From NCBI RefSeq assembly GCF_038002225.1, contig NZ_JBBOCA010000001.1, forward strand, positions 3,844,001-3,908,000: DNA of 64,000 nt. The letters run 5' to 3'. The notes beneath the pieces are model-generated. The model saw only the letters and a program-made list of their open reading frames with translations, was not told the origin of the DNA and did no database searches. The position numbers and the translations under genes are program-made. Positions 29,281 through 37,880 of this stretch are shown here, one piece after another. This DNA comes from Paenibacillus sp. FSL R7-0204. GTDB lineage: Bacteria; Bacillota; Bacilli; Paenibacillales; Paenibacillaceae. How positions within the stretch are numbered: position 1 is the stretch's first letter; every line of letters begins with the position of its first letter.

Positions 29281-29691
29281 TCAGAGGGTAAAGTTACCGG
29301 GTGGATTTAAACCACCTAAAGGTAATGCCTTTTGTACGGTGAAAATAGTTCCTTTGACGTTGACATCAAAAGTCTTGTAGTAGTGGGCTTCCGTAATTTG
29401 GCCTAACGGCAGGAATGACCCTAGTCCGGCATTTGCAAATAGAATGTCCAGGTGTCCCTTTTCCCGCTTGACGGTATCGAATAAGGTGTCCAGATCTTCC
29501 AGCTTGGAGATGTCACCTTGAACGCCTGTAACATTCTGACCGATTTGCTGTACCGCTTCATCCAGCTCACGTTGTCTGCGCCCTGTGATAAACACGTAAG
29601 CCCCTTCTTGTACGAACTGTTGTGCCGCAGCCAGCCCGATGCCGCTTGTCCCTCCGGTTACAACTGCCACTTTCCCGTCAAATCTACCCAT
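29281..29691 (-). pseudogene. Truncated short-chain dehydrogenase/reductase
   Basis: The N-terminal half of a classical SDR: nucleotide site TGGTSGIG (12-19), GDISK acidic motif, NAG motif (FANAGLG) and the helix [15 protein letters not shown]. It then switches to an unrelated tail ([11 protein letters not shown]) and stops at about 136 residues instead of about 245. The catalytic Ser and YxxxK are absent and no remnant of the C-terminal half is visible downstream. It is therefore a 3'-deleted gene. AAAGGAG precedes ATG 29691. Upstream dyads (TCACAA near 29755, TCACC-AAAA-GGTGA at 29788-29801) suggest it was once regulated. Confidence 0.85.
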
Positions 29692-29840
29692 ACTATTATA
29701 CACTCCTTTTATGGTTTGTAGTTCTTATGAACGCTAGTATGGGGGAAAAGTCACAAGAAAAATAGTACCCACTTTTTTGTGATATAGTCACCAAAAGGTG
29801 ATAATTGAGGCGGATTAAGCTGTGTTATTCTGCTGAAGCT

Positions 29841-31580
29841 CTAAATTTTCTGCTTCTCCACCATCTTGTAATACATTCCCTGTCGGGCCAGTAATTCTGC
29901 TGGACTTCCCTGCTCTACAATGTGGCCCTTATCCACGACCAGGATGACATCTGCATTCTTCACAGTGGACAGCCGGTGTGCGATCACCAGGATCGTCTGC
30001 TTCCCCTTCAGGCTCAGCAAGGTATCGTTCAGGTCACTCTCCGTCAAGGCGTCCAGAGCCGAGGTGTATTCATCCAGCATCAGAATCCGGGGTTCACTCA
30101 TGAATGCCCGTGCTAATAGAATCCGCTGGATCTCGCCGCCGGAGAGGTTGTCGCCATGGTTCTCCACTTGCTTGTCATACCCTTCTGGCATGACTTGTAC
30201 GAATGAATTCACGTGGGCAAGGTCAACAGCAGCATTGAATTTGATCCAGGCTGCTTCATTCATTTCTTCTTTTCGCAGAGGATAAATGATGTTGTCCAAA
30301 ATGGACTTGTTCCATAACACTCCCTTTTGCGGGGAATAGCCGACATATCGTCTTAGTTCATGAATGTCCAGTTCTTGGATCGAAACGCCGTCCAGGCAGA
30401 TCTCCCCTTCATCCGGCTCTATGAATCTGTGGATCAGCTCGAATATCGTAGACTTCCCTGAGCCGCTTAATCCAACAATCCCCACGAAGGCTCCGGGCTG
30501 AATATCCAGAGTAAAACCGGTGATCCCAAAAGAATCTGACGGGGCGTAACGGTACGAGACATTCCTCATCTGCAGGAGGGGGACACGGTGATAGTCAGGA
30601 GCTGTAGCTCCCGACGAAATTTTCTCCAGTTCAAGGATGTCATTCAGGTTATTAATAATGACCGTCATGCGGCTCCTATCGATGTTCAGCGTAAACAGTG
30701 ACTTGAAAATGCTATACAACCTTGGAAGAATCACAATGAAGGCCAGTAATGTGCCTGGTGAGATGCGCCCTTTTAGAATCAGGAACAGACTATAGCCGTA
30801 AATGATGCCCGTAATGATGGAAATGACTGTATCCGCGACCATGTTCAACACCACATGATGAAATAGCCTAGACTGCCGGGATATCCTCCACGCCTCGTCA
30901 TTCCACTCCCTCCAGCGCTCCTGCTCAGCCTGATGTCCGTTACACCTGTGAACCGCCTTCAGATTCGTGAAGAAATCATTCAAATAATTGATGCCCTTAT
31001 CCAAAATCCCATGATACTGTTTATCCAGGCGCTCTGTCTTGCTCCTGAAGCGCTTGAAGCCATACATACATAGAGGGAATGAGAGGATGGCTGCGAGTGT
31101 AAGCTCGGTACTCATCGAGAACATGATCCACAGGGTAGCGATCAGTAGAATAGCATTCGAGACCATGGCCATCAGGGTGTCTACCACGAAAATTTCACAT
31201 AGCATCCCCACCTGCAAGGTGATCCGGTTAATGATTTCCCCCTTGCCGATGCTGTCCACGTTTCTTGGCCGGGTCTGAAGTACGTCAGAGATCAGCCGCA
31301 GGCGCAGATTCTTGGATAAATGGTTGCCCAGCTCATTATTATAATAAGAGGTGACGCTGTTCAAGGCGGCGTAAATTACGGGAATTAGAATTAGCAGGAG
31401 CATATAGAATGCAGCCGTCCCGATCTGCTTGTCAGGCAGGATGTCATCGAATAGGTCTTTGAACAGGAGGGGCTGAACAGTCGAGACGAATGCGGCTAAA
31501 ATATTGAAGAATAGGATCATAACAAGGATTCTCTTACTATTAGACAATATCTCCTTAATCAACGTCCGGGTCGGATTCAT
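29841..31580 (-). CDS. ABC exporter, fused membrane and ATPase domains
   Basis: 579 residues, half-transporter of the MsbA/LmrA class. Six membrane helices (residues 15-300) form a type-1 exporter domain. The ATPase has Walker A GLSGSGKST, Q-loop YSPQKG, signature LSGGEIQR, Walker B ILMLDEYTSALD and switch His IAHRLST. It works as a dimer, exporting an unknown lipid, peptide or drug. The Tyr after the catalytic Glu (DEY) is less common than Ala or Pro. AAGGAGG lies about 12 nt upstream of ATG 31580. It is followed by the truncated SDR and methyltransferase genes on the same strand but with a 149-bp gap. Confidence 0.93.
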   Translation of the reverse strand: MNPTRTLIKEILSNSKRILVMILFFNILAAFVSTVQPLLFKDLFDDILPDKQIGTAAFYMLLLILIPVIYAALNSVTSYYNNELGNHLSKNLRLRLISDVLQTRPRNVDSIGKGEIINRITLQVGMLCEIFVVDTLMAMVSNAILLIATLWIMFSMSTELTLAAILSFPLCMYGFKRFRSKTERLDKQYHGILDKGINYLNDFFTNLKAVHRCNGHQAEQERWREWNDEAWRISRQSRLFHHVVLNMVADTVISIITGIIYGYSLFLILKGRISPGTLLAFIVILPRLYSIFKSLFTLNIDRSRMTVIINNLNDILELEKISSGATAPDYHRVPLLQMRNVSYRYAPSDSFGITGFTLDIQPGAFVGIVGLSGSGKSTIFELIHRFIEPDEGEICLDGVSIQELDIHELRRYVGYSPQKGVLWNKSILDNIIYPLRKEEMNEAAWIKFNAAVDLAHVNSFVQVMPEGYDKQVENHGDNLSGGEIQRILLARAFMSEPRILMLDEYTSALDALTESDLNDTLLSLKGKQTILVIAHRLSTVKNADVILVVDKGHIVEQGSPAELLARQGMYYKMVEKQKI

Positions 31581-31710
31581 AAGCCCGCAGAACCTCCTTC
31601 AAAGAGCGCAGCTTATGTAATCATACCGGATCGGGAAGATGGAATTAACCTGTCTAATGATAGTAAACCACCTTACATATTATAGTATTACTGTCGGTTT
31701 ACGGTCGCTA

Positions 31711-31742
31711 AAAAGCCAGCGTTCATAAGGGTTCGCTGGCTT
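31711..31742 (-). terminator. Intrinsic terminator after GNAT gene
   Basis: Perfect 9-bp stem AAGCCAGCG (31713-31721) with CGCTGGCTT (31734-31742), followed by TTTTT on the minus strand; 18 bp past the GNAT stop. Confidence 0.85.
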
Positions 31743-31759
31743 CTCAGTTCTTGTATGAA

Positions 31760-32152
31760 TTACTTTCCTTCCTCCGCCCGCCAAATTCCGGCCGCTGTAG
31801 ACGAGAAGCCGCACTTCTCATAGAACTCCTTATGCTCACGGCTATAAGTGAGGGTTACTATGGTCAATCCGCGTCGAATAGACTCGTTCAATAGCTCCTT
31901 AACAAGCTGCTGCCCCACTCCGCGCCTCTGATAATCTGGATGGACGATAATATCCTCCATATACCCGTGCTCCAGACCCGTTCCGGCAACATAGCCAAAA
32001 GCGATGAGTCTCCCTTCGGGATCTCTGGCTCCTGCCCAGAAATTGCATCGCTGAAACAGGGCTGGATAGTCAGAGTCTCTTCTTGACCAGCCCACGGTTT
32101 CTCTTAAACCGGGAACCTCCTCCGCGCGAATGTCCAAGTTAATCTGAATCAT
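31760..32152 (-). CDS. GNAT-family N-acetyltransferase
   Basis: 130 residues covering one GNAT fold. The acetyl-CoA pyrophosphate loop is seen as YQRRGVGQQL (motif A), preceded by the strand MEDIIVHP and followed by the C-terminal HKEFYEKCGF motif. Substrate unknown. ATG 32152 (MIQINLDIRAEE) lies 14 bp inside the 3' end of the ABC ATPase gene, so it belongs to that operon; a longer frame extends further into the ATPase gene and is unlikely. A terminator follows. Confidence 0.88.
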   Translation of the reverse strand: MIQINLDIRAEEVPGLRETVGWSRRDSDYPALFQRCNFWAGARDPEGRLIAFGYVAGTGLEHGYMEDIIVHPDYQRRGVGQQLVKELLNESIRRGLTIVTLTYSREHKEFYEKCGFSSTAAGIWRAEEGK

Positions 32153-33425
32153 TTTCCAGATACAACACCTTTGCTTTTTTGTCGTAGGCAATCAGTTCAG
32201 CATATCTGCCCCAGTCGATCACAATGTCCAGTTGAAGAGCGGCTTCTTCTGCCCCAAAATGCTTTTCAAAAATCTCCGCGAAAAAGGCCCGTTCCATTTT
32301 GTTATTGGATTTTGATTGCAGAATCCAGATGATTTTCTCCATGATGGGAACATGCTTCAGAACCTGGTCTTTAAAAATTTCCTTCCGGAACAGAACACTT
32401 GCATTGGCAAACTGGCGTCCAATCTCTGTCAACTCGATATCTCCATGCAGAACCGCAGCAAAATGCAGCATTTCCACCGCTTCGACGATGGGCAGGAAAT
32501 CTTCCAGCTTCAGACTTAATTGATCGGCTAGTTTGTACAGGTCCACTTGTTGGCCTAGATCGTCAATCAATTCAATGAAGCCTGTGAGGGCACCTGCCGG
32601 AACCGGTTGAATTTTCTCGATGGTATTTTTCTGTTCTTCGTTCGGATCGGTAGATTTCACTTCCCTTTGGGTCAGTATAGAATAGATGCGGTCTACCAGC
32701 GAGGTGAACTGCGGATCTTGCTTATCCCGCCAGTGCGGCAGCACAATGGGAATATCGGAGATCACACGGGCGGGATCTCTGGATAAGACGATCGCCCGGT
32801 CTGACATATAGACAGCTTCCTCTATACTGTGGGTGACCATAATAATGCATTTGGTAGGAATTTGCCGCTCCGTCCACAATTCGAGCAGGTCGCGCTTCAA
32901 GTTTTCTGCGGTCAATACGTCAAGAGCCGAGAACGGTTCATCCATCAGAAGAATATCCGGCTCCATGACGAGTGCCCGGCCGATGCCCACGCGCTGCCGC
33001 ATCCCTCCTGACAATTCTTTGGGGTAGGCTCCTTCAAAGCCGTCAAGGCCAATCATATCGATGACCGAGAGCGCTTTACGCATTTTATCGGCTTCGCGTA
33101 ACGGTTTGTTCGCAAGTCCCAGCTTCACATTCTCCAGGACGGTCAGCCAAGGAAACAACGCAAACGATTGGAACACCATTCCTACGCCCGGATGGGTGCC
33201 GGCAATCTCTTGTCCATTATAGAGCACCGTGCCTTGTGAAGGAGGGACAAGACCTGCAATGATGCGCAGAAGAGTCGATTTCCCTGAACCTGAAGGCCCC
33301 AGGATCGAGACTAGCTCGCCTTCTTTAATATGAAGGTTGATATCCTCCATAATGCTCACATTTGCCTGTTTCGGCTGATCATAACGTTTGGTGATTTGCT
33401 TTAATTCAATCAATGCTGTGGTCAT
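32139..33425 (-). CDS. NitT/TauT-type ABC ATPase with AAA-associated C-terminal domain
   Basis: 428 residues. The ATPase (1-250) has Walker A GPSGSGKST, signature LSGGMRQR, Walker B ILLMDEPFSALD and THSIEEA, and belongs to the nitrate/sulfonate/taurine importer class. Residues ~285-428 form an additional helical domain (IELIDDLGQQVDLYKLADQL...) like the AAA-associated C-terminal domain found on some of these ATPases, probably a ligand or regulatory module. It pairs with the double permease encoded 11 bp upstream. No periplasmic-type binding protein gene is nearby, so the substrate is open. Confidence 0.9.
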   Translation of the reverse strand: MTTALIELKQITKRYDQPKQANVSIMEDINLHIKEGELVSILGPSGSGKSTLLRIIAGLVPPSQGTVLYNGQEIAGTHPGVGMVFQSFALFPWLTVLENVKLGLANKPLREADKMRKALSVIDMIGLDGFEGAYPKELSGGMRQRVGIGRALVMEPDILLMDEPFSALDVLTAENLKRDLLELWTERQIPTKCIIMVTHSIEEAVYMSDRAIVLSRDPARVISDIPIVLPHWRDKQDPQFTSLVDRIYSILTQREVKSTDPNEEQKNTIEKIQPVPAGALTGFIELIDDLGQQVDLYKLADQLSLKLEDFLPIVEAVEMLHFAAVLHGDIELTEIGRQFANASVLFRKEIFKDQVLKHVPIMEKIIWILQSKSNNKMERAFFAEIFEKHFGAEEAALQLDIVIDWGRYAELIAYDKKAKVLYLENDSD

Positions 33426-33436
33426 GTTCTACACCT

Positions 33437-35161
33437 CTAATCCAAGTGATATTTGCTTTCAGCTAAGGCATACAGCCTGCGCCATACCAGACGGTTCATG
33501 ATCACAACGAGCAGGCACATGACGAGAATGCCCCAGATGATCTCCGGCCAGTTCCCGTTCGTGGTGGCTTGCGCAATGAATGTACCTAACCCGGCTGCCT
33601 GCAGATCTTGATCCTTCCAGGAGACGATTTCGGAGACGATGCTGGCGTTCCAGGCGCCTCCGCTTGCCGTAATGCAGCCAGTGACGAGGAAGGGGAAAAC
33701 AGCGGGAAGAATGAGCGTCTTCCAGGTCTGCCAGCGTGTTAATTTTAAAGTCACAGCAGCTTCCTTGAGATCGGAAGGAATGGCCATTGCTCCGGCAATC
33801 ACATTAAATAATACATACCATTGTGTACCCAGCATCATCAGCGGAATGGCCCCAATCTCCATCGATATTCCAAACTTCAAGTACAGAATCGTGAATATTG
33901 GAAACGCCATGTTGGCCGGAAAAGAAGACAGAACCTGCACAACAGGCTGAACAATTCGTGATAGCCGCGGATTTGTTCCGATGAACACGCCTACAGGCAG
34001 CGTCCAGATTACAGCCAGCAGTGTTGAGACGACTACCCTCAGTGCGGTCAGCAGGCCGAGGTACACCACATGAATCAGCTCGCTCCAGCTTAATTGGGCA
34101 ATTTCAAGAATACCCGAATACAAATATCGGAGTATAAGAATAACTACCGCAGACAGGATTAGCCATTGAATGGCCTTTTTGACCTTTAACGGGACATGTG
34201 GCAGCTTCAACTGTGCGCTTCGGGCAGCAAGCCGCAGGAATCCGTCATGAACCCCACGGCGCAGCTTACGGTTAAGATAATGAACAAAGCTGGCCCGCTT
34301 CAGAAGATTCAATACCCATGAGGTAGACACCTCGCCTGCTTCCGTCTGTTCATTCTTGAATTTCTGACTCCAGGCAATCACCGGACGCCAGAATAATTGG
34401 TCTACCATCACAATCAGCACGATCATCGTCAGGATCGCATAGATAAGCGCCCTAATATTGCCGTCATCTGCGGCCAAGGCCATGTACGTCCCGATTCCGG
34501 GCAGATGCAAGTCCTGGTTCAACACGCTGATCGACTCGCTGGCCGCGAGGAAGAACCAGCCCCCGCCAAATGACATCATGCTGTTCCATACCAGACCGAT
34601 CATCGAAAAGGGGGCTTCCAGCTTTGTGAACCGATGCCATCCGCCCAATTGGTTCATCGCGGCAGCCTCATTCAGCTCGCGCGGAATCGTCTTAAGGGAA
34701 TGATAATAGCTAAGGGTCATATTCCAGACCTGGCTGGTAAAAATAGCGAAGATCGAAGCCAGTTCCACGCCGAGCAGGCTGCCCGGGAACAAGGCCATGA
34801 AGGCCAGTACTGTGGCCGACAGGAATCCAAGTACAGGAACGGATTGCAGGATATCAATGGCGGGAATCATAAACTTCTCTGCAGTCCGGTTATCCGCCGC
34901 GATGCGGCCGTACACGAAGGTGAAGATCAGGGATGCTCCAAAAGCGATAAACATCCGCAGCAGCGAGCGGCCTGCATAGTAAGGAAGCCATTTGGGGTCC
35001 AGACTTAAGGAGGCTAATTGATCCGGGTCCAGTGGCACCTGCATACCCGAGCCTAGCTTCGCTGCGGCATACAGGATGGATAACAACAAGGAAATGACGA
35101 GAATATCCGCCCAGCCGAATGGTCTTCGCTGGTTCCCTTGCTGGTAAAAGTTCATTTGCAT
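33437..35161 (-). CDS. ABC importer permease with two fused membrane domains
   Basis: 574 residues containing two binding-protein-dependent transport domains in tandem. Each has the ATPase-contact EAA loop: LNEAAAMNQLGGWHRF in the first half and LKEAAVTLKLTRWQTW in the second. One chain thus replaces the usual homodimer. It works with the downstream NitT/TauT-type ATPase. Start ATG 35161 has GGAG 9 nt upstream; an upstream in-frame TTG lacks a site. An intrinsic terminator and a leader ORF precede it (35189-35392), so expression is probably controlled by attenuation. Confidence 0.9.
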   Translation of the reverse strand: MQMNFYQQGNQRRPFGWADILVISLLLSILYAAAKLGSGMQVPLDPDQLASLSLDPKWLPYYAGRSLLRMFIAFGASLIFTFVYGRIAADNRTAEKFMIPAIDILQSVPVLGFLSATVLAFMALFPGSLLGVELASIFAIFTSQVWNMTLSYYHSLKTIPRELNEAAAMNQLGGWHRFTKLEAPFSMIGLVWNSMMSFGGGWFFLAASESISVLNQDLHLPGIGTYMALAADDGNIRALIYAILTMIVLIVMVDQLFWRPVIAWSQKFKNEQTEAGEVSTSWVLNLLKRASFVHYLNRKLRRGVHDGFLRLAARSAQLKLPHVPLKVKKAIQWLILSAVVILILRYLYSGILEIAQLSWSELIHVVYLGLLTALRVVVSTLLAVIWTLPVGVFIGTNPRLSRIVQPVVQVLSSFPANMAFPIFTILYLKFGISMEIGAIPLMMLGTQWYVLFNVIAGAMAIPSDLKEAAVTLKLTRWQTWKTLILPAVFPFLVTGCITASGGAWNASIVSEIVSWKDQDLQAAGLGTFIAQATTNGNWPEIIWGILVMCLLVVIMNRLVWRRLYALAESKYHLD

Positions 35162-35188
35162 AGTGTACAACTCCAATCTGCTCCAAAT

Positions 35189-35219
35189 AAAAAACTCTCC
35201 TCTGCATCAGCAGGGAGAG
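35189..35219 (-). promoter_or_regulatory. Intrinsic attenuator in leader of ABC importer operon
   Basis: Arms CTCTCCTCTGC (35195-35205) and GCAGGGAGAG (35210-35219) pair over 10 bp with a single bulge and a 4-base loop. TTTTTT follows at once on the minus strand. It lies between a 41-codon ORF and the permease start, so it must be read through for the importer to be expressed. A second AGCTCTC copy just upstream (about 35238-35245) could pair with the same downstream arm and act as an antiterminator. No known riboswitch consensus was recognised. Confidence 0.75.
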
Positions 35220-35266
35220 CTACACATTCCTTCATTCACGAGAGCTGCAAGGCTATTCCGATTCAG

Positions 35267-35392
35267 TCATCCAGGGGGGCCTGAAGACAGACTGAATACA
35301 ATAGACCTATACCGCAATGGGGGAATGGGATGCTTCCTGCTTAACCGCAACCATAGGTTCGTAAGATTGTATATTCGGCTTCTGCTGTCCAT
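35267..35392 (-). CDS. Putative leader peptide of ABC importer operon (41 aa)
   Basis: ATG 35392 follows GGGAGGGAACTGGAG. The peptide (MDSRSRIYNLTNLWLRLSRK, then Pro-, Arg- and Ser-rich sequence to GPPG) is basic, with seven Arg in 41 residues. It ends about 48 bases before the attenuator hairpin, and its codons overlap an internal dyad (ACCTAT/ATAGGT). The position is that of a ribosome-sensing leader peptide. The clusters of Arg, Leu, Pro and Ser codons do not single out one amino acid. Confidence 0.55.
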   Translation of the reverse strand: MDSRSRIYNLTNLWLRLSRKHPIPPLRYRSIVFSLSSGPPG

Positions 35393-35441
35393 CTCCAGTT
35401 CCCTCCCTTCATTAAATGAATTTACCAATCCTTGACTGTGC

Positions 35442-37688
35442 TTACGTGGCATAATTAACAATAGTGGCTTCCCCGGTGCGCTCATCGTAGGCAATCCATA
35501 AATCATCCCCGGCTTCTACGCCATACACCGGTTCTATAGATTGCCTGATCCGGTAGCTCTGTCCGCCGCGTTCGACGGTGATCGTGGCAAGCGGCCGGTC
35601 GCCGGTCGTTCCCCGGTAGTCGACCGATCGCACGCTGGCACTGCCTTGCTTGCCTTGCAGAAGCCGCGATTGAAGCGCAACCTCCTCCGGCTTAGCAGTT
35701 ACGGGAACTACCGCGCCTACAGTGACTTCCAGATTTTCCGGGACGAACTGGCTGTTCACCTTGCGCAGACGTTCCTTTCTGTTCACTATCACTATCTCAA
35801 GCAGCAGCAGATCCTGGCCGGCAATCTTCACCGGCAACCGCTGAACTCTTGTAATTTCAGCCTCTAAGGTGAGCTGGGTTGCCTGATCACTCCGCTCCGC
35901 AGGACCATATTTCAACAAACGGGCGTTGCCGCTTGTGATTATCAGATCTGCCCGTTCTCCGGTACGGTAGACGAAGCCGGAGGGCTGCACCACAGGCACA
36001 CTGTAGCTTTGGCCTGCTGTCTCAAAGTGCAGCAGCAGTGCTTGCCCGCGGTTTACAGGTCCGCAGGCTTTCATCTGTCTTAAGACCGCATCATGAATGA
36101 TCCGGGGAGGTGCCTGGTTCTTAAGCTCGCTCTCCCGTACCAGGATCGCCTTATGCTTGCTCCGGTTATAGCTGATCATCACCTGATCGCCTGGACGGAT
36201 CGGATTCAGATAAGAAATGACCTGCTTGATCTGGACTTCCTTACTCTGGCCCTGGTCCGTGAAACGGACGGTAAGCCGGACCTGTGGTTGTTCGTTGACC
36301 AGCATCCCCGTCTCGGCCAGATTGATAACCGTGCCTTGAATCAGAACCCCCTCGGCCAGCTTCTGCCACCGTTTGCGGATAAGAAGCTGTGGCAGCCAGA
36401 GTAGTCCCGCCACCATCAGTAAAGGAATTGCGAGCCAGATCACCCAGTTCACAACCAGGGCATTCCATGTCAGCACATAGTTCTTGAAGGTCGCTGCAGA
36501 TAATTGATCCTCCCCGGCAGCCATCTGCCATTGCTGCAGCTCCCCGTTGCTGATCTGTCCGCTAAGCCCCTCCTTGACAAGCAGCCAGCCTCCCAATGAA
36601 TCCGGACTTGAATAGTACAGTGTATCATTATTCGCTTCTTTATAGAAGCTCAGCTTCGGATCTTGCAGCTGATCGTAGGATAATGTCTTAAGCGCGGCAT
36701 TGACATTCGTAAATTCCCCGGTCTGCCCATGATACAAATAACCGCGCAGGGTACCCTTGATCTCGTCTTCCGTGGTGGACCCAGCAATCAGCGTCTCCTG
36801 GTCGTTCAGCGGGAAGAGCCTGGACTGATAGACCGGCTCCGGCGTCTTGACGGCTTCGCCCCATTTACCCGCAGTCTCATTGTAATAGTGAACCTGTTTT
36901 GGATATTCGCTGCTTACCCGCAGTAGCCGGGTATTGTCCAGTCCGAACTGCGCGGCAAACTCCTGCCCTACCCTCTTCTGCGCTTCGGGAGCACTCTCTT
37001 GCGCCCCCTTCAGCCCAAGTAGAGGTATGCCATCCTTGCCGAAGAGGGCAGAAGCATAAGCAGTGCGCCCGTCCTTGAGTCCCACCTCATAGACGGGCAG
37101 AGAATGCTCCTCCTGGAAGCTGAAGAAGGCTTCACGGATGGAGACCGGCCGTGCGGGAAGCCCGGCTGATCCGTTCAGATTCGCGTAGTGGAGCTGAGCC
37201 TGGCTGACTTCCGCCACATGGACCGCTGAGCTTTTATCCGCCCCGGCGAACAGTAATCTGCCCCGCCACTCATGCCCGTCGGAGCTCAGAAAGGTCGGGA
37301 TATTAAAGCTTCCCTGTACCAGCTCTTTCGCGCCCCCCGCCGGATCAATAACATTCACCTGTAGGCCTGCCTTATCCTTAGTTGCGATCACCAGCTTACC
37401 GGCCTGATAAGAGACCAGCTGCTGCCGGTGGATGTCTGAGCGAAGCTCCACCTCTTGTTCAGCCTTATGGGTGCCTGCGTCATACAGCGTCGCCATTAAC
37501 CCGTTGCTGCTGTCCATGACCGCAATCACCTTCTTGCCCTGGTCCAGATAATACAACGCTTTGACCGGGTGCAGGCGATCCGCTGCACTGCGCACATAAC
37601 CGGAATAATCGTTCCAGACCAGGAAGCTAAGGATCACCGCAGGAATCCAGAATATTAGAATAAATAAGGAAAAAACTGATTTTCTCAT
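35442..37688 (-). CDS. Two-pass membrane protein with large extracytoplasmic domain, unknown function
   Basis: 748 residues. N-terminal membrane helix (6-26), then an extracytoplasmic domain (about 30-405) with repeated strand patterns such as GKKVIAVMDSSNGLMATLYD and GKLVIATKDKAGLQVNVID that suggest a beta-propeller. A second helix follows (411-437), then a beta-rich cytoplasmic region (440-748) of three similar modules (GVLIQGTVINLAETGML..., LTLEAEITRVQRLPVK...) resembling OB-like or DUF3592-type folds. I do not recognise a family. GAGGAGAG precedes ATG 37688. It stands alone between the importer leader and the LanFEG-like operon. Confidence 0.75.
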   Translation of the reverse strand: MRKSVFSLFILIFWIPAVILSFLVWNDYSGYVRSAADRLHPVKALYYLDQGKKVIAVMDSSNGLMATLYDAGTHKAEQEVELRSDIHRQQLVSYQAGKLVIATKDKAGLQVNVIDPAGGAKELVQGSFNIPTFLSSDGHEWRGRLLFAGADKSSAVHVAEVSQAQLHYANLNGSAGLPARPVSIREAFFSFQEEHSLPVYEVGLKDGRTAYASALFGKDGIPLLGLKGAQESAPEAQKRVGQEFAAQFGLDNTRLLRVSSEYPKQVHYYNETAGKWGEAVKTPEPVYQSRLFPLNDQETLIAGSTTEDEIKGTLRGYLYHGQTGEFTNVNAALKTLSYDQLQDPKLSFYKEANNDTLYYSSPDSLGGWLLVKEGLSGQISNGELQQWQMAAGEDQLSAATFKNYVLTWNALVVNWVIWLAIPLLMVAGLLWLPQLLIRKRWQKLAEGVLIQGTVINLAETGMLVNEQPQVRLTVRFTDQGQSKEVQIKQVISYLNPIRPGDQVMISYNRSKHKAILVRESELKNQAPPRIIHDAVLRQMKACGPVNRGQALLLHFETAGQSYSVPVVQPSGFVYRTGERADLIITSGNARLLKYGPAERSDQATQLTLEAEITRVQRLPVKIAGQDLLLLEIVIVNRKERLRKVNSQFVPENLEVTVGAVVPVTAKPEEVALQSRLLQGKQGSASVRSVDYRGTTGDRPLATITVERGGQSYRIRQSIEPVYGVEAGDDLWIAYDERTGEATIVNYAT

Positions 37689-37794
37689 CGATTTCTCTCC
37701 TCTGCAGGGTTCGGTGTTCACTATAGCCTTCACCGTAAGGTGCGAGAATGAAACGGCCAGAAGCTTTCATGTTGTATAGGATTGTATAGGTGAA

Positions 37795-37847
37795 CTCAAA
37801 AAAGCAGAGCAGTGATTCTCCCGTCACCGGAGTTTCACTGTTCTGCT
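37795..37847 (-). terminator. Intrinsic terminator after LanFEG-like operon
   Basis: Arms AGCAGAGCAGTGA (37803-37815) and TCACTGTTCTGCT (37835-37847) pair with one mismatch; TTTTTT follows on the minus strand. It lies 33 bp past the stop of the last permease gene. Confidence 0.88.
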
Positions 37848-37880
37848 CGCTTTAAGCATTGTCTATTCTCAGCGGTAGCT

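Noticed and set aside
35162..35441. Known riboswitch (guanidine-I, SAM, TPP, T-box, cobalamin, manganese) before the ABC importer
   Set aside because: None of the conserved core motifs of these classes could be found on the minus strand; only the ORF and terminator are supported.
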